DNA from: Nitrospirota bacterium
GTDB lineage: Bacteria; Nitrospirota; Nitrospiria; Nitrospirales; UBA8639
NCBI GenBank assembly: GCA_029865515.1
Contig: JAOUGQ010000226.1
Coordinates: 1 to 5,111 of the forward strand
DNA length: 5,111 bases
Reading direction: 5' to 3'
Shown here: one piece after another, positions 4,925 through 5,111 of the stretch
Layout: each line of letters begins with the position of its first letter
Numbering within the stretch: the first letter of the stretch is position 1
The notes under the pieces: model-generated
Told to the model about the DNA's origin: nothing
The model's database searches: none
What the model saw: the letters and a program-made list of their open reading frames with translations, nothing else
Made by a program: the position numbers and the translations under genes

Positions 4925-5111
4925 ATGAATCTATCGTTACATGGCATGCGTCAGTGTGTGATTCGCATCGGAGGAGTCGCTCTTGTGGCCTGCTTTCTTG
5001 TGGCCTGTGGAGGTCCCCCGAATTGGGTCAAGGAAGGATCGGGCGTCTTAAATAAAGACGAGTCCAAGGCTATTTATGGAGTGGGGTCTGTGATCGGGGT
5101 GAAAAATGAAC
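4925..5111 (+). CDS. LPP20-like lipoprotein, N-terminal 62 residues, cut by window edge
   Basis: The ATG at 4925 follows AAGGA (4914-4918) at 6 bases. The N terminus has Arg9 and Arg14, a hydrophobic core (GGVALVACFLVA) and a canonical lipobox LVAC with Cys28. It should therefore be exported, cut by signal peptidase II and lipid-anchored. Gly29-Gly30 follow the Cys with no Asp at +2, so by the enterobacterial rule outer-membrane sorting is likely. The mature start has PPNWVKEGSG (31-40), then AIYGVGSVIGVKNE. The WV..GSG and YGVGS...G..N pattern recalls LPP20-type lipoproteins, whose next segment usually carries ARAE-like helices, but that part is beyond the window. Met8 is a possible alternative start, with a weaker ribosome site. 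Confidence 0.8.
   Translation, partial: MNLSLHGMRQCVIRIGGVALVACFLVACGGPPNWVKEGSGVLNKDESKAIYGVGSVIGVKNE

Noticed and set aside
4834..5055. Plus-strand open frame of 73 codons starting at a TTG
   Set aside because: Its start is the TTGACA promoter box, and it overlaps the well-supported lipoprotein in another frame.

Overview
The window reads as ordinary chromosomal DNA from a Gram-negative-type bacterium with near-balanced base composition. Two lipoprotein signal peptides suggest an outer membrane. The gene mix suggests a Nitrospira-like or other deep-branching lineage: a Chlamydia-type family I pyrophosphatase, a DUF4301 protein, a DUF3015-like lipoprotein and an LPP20-like lipoprotein. This placement is inferred from remembered family distributions and was not tested. 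I see no transposase, integrase, phage gene, CRISPR array, rRNA or tRNA.

Left two thirds (1-3875): three genes on the minus strand, transcribed right to left. First is a 518-residue DUF4301 protein (3875-2319). Next is a 229-residue inorganic pyrophosphatase (2142-1453). Last is acetyl-CoA synthetase acs (1206 running off the left edge, about 402 of roughly 650 residues). The gaps of 176 and 246 bases, a possible terminator after ppa and a good sigma70-type promoter before acs suggest separate transcription of acs rather than one tight operon. A 19-bp inverted repeat exactly fills the spacer of the acs promoter. The genes share a pyrophosphate theme: Acs releases PPi, Ppa destroys it, and the DUF4301 protein carries motifs resembling UTP-sugar pyrophosphorylases, which exchange PPi. 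That last point is my inference.

Right third (3876-5111): a divergent gap leads to a DUF3015-like lipoprotein on the plus strand (3997-4455), whose true start is unclear. It faces a 56-codon minus-strand gene (4743-4573) with an excellent ribosome binding site, and a strong hairpin lies in the convergent gap. A divergent promoter region with a near-consensus TTGACA-17-TAGCAT promoter then drives an LPP20-like lipoprotein that runs off the right edge.

No wholly new system is evident. The best leads are the predicted nucleotidyltransferase nature of the DUF4301 protein, its PPi-related neighbourhood, the palindrome inside the acs promoter and the short unannotated gene.
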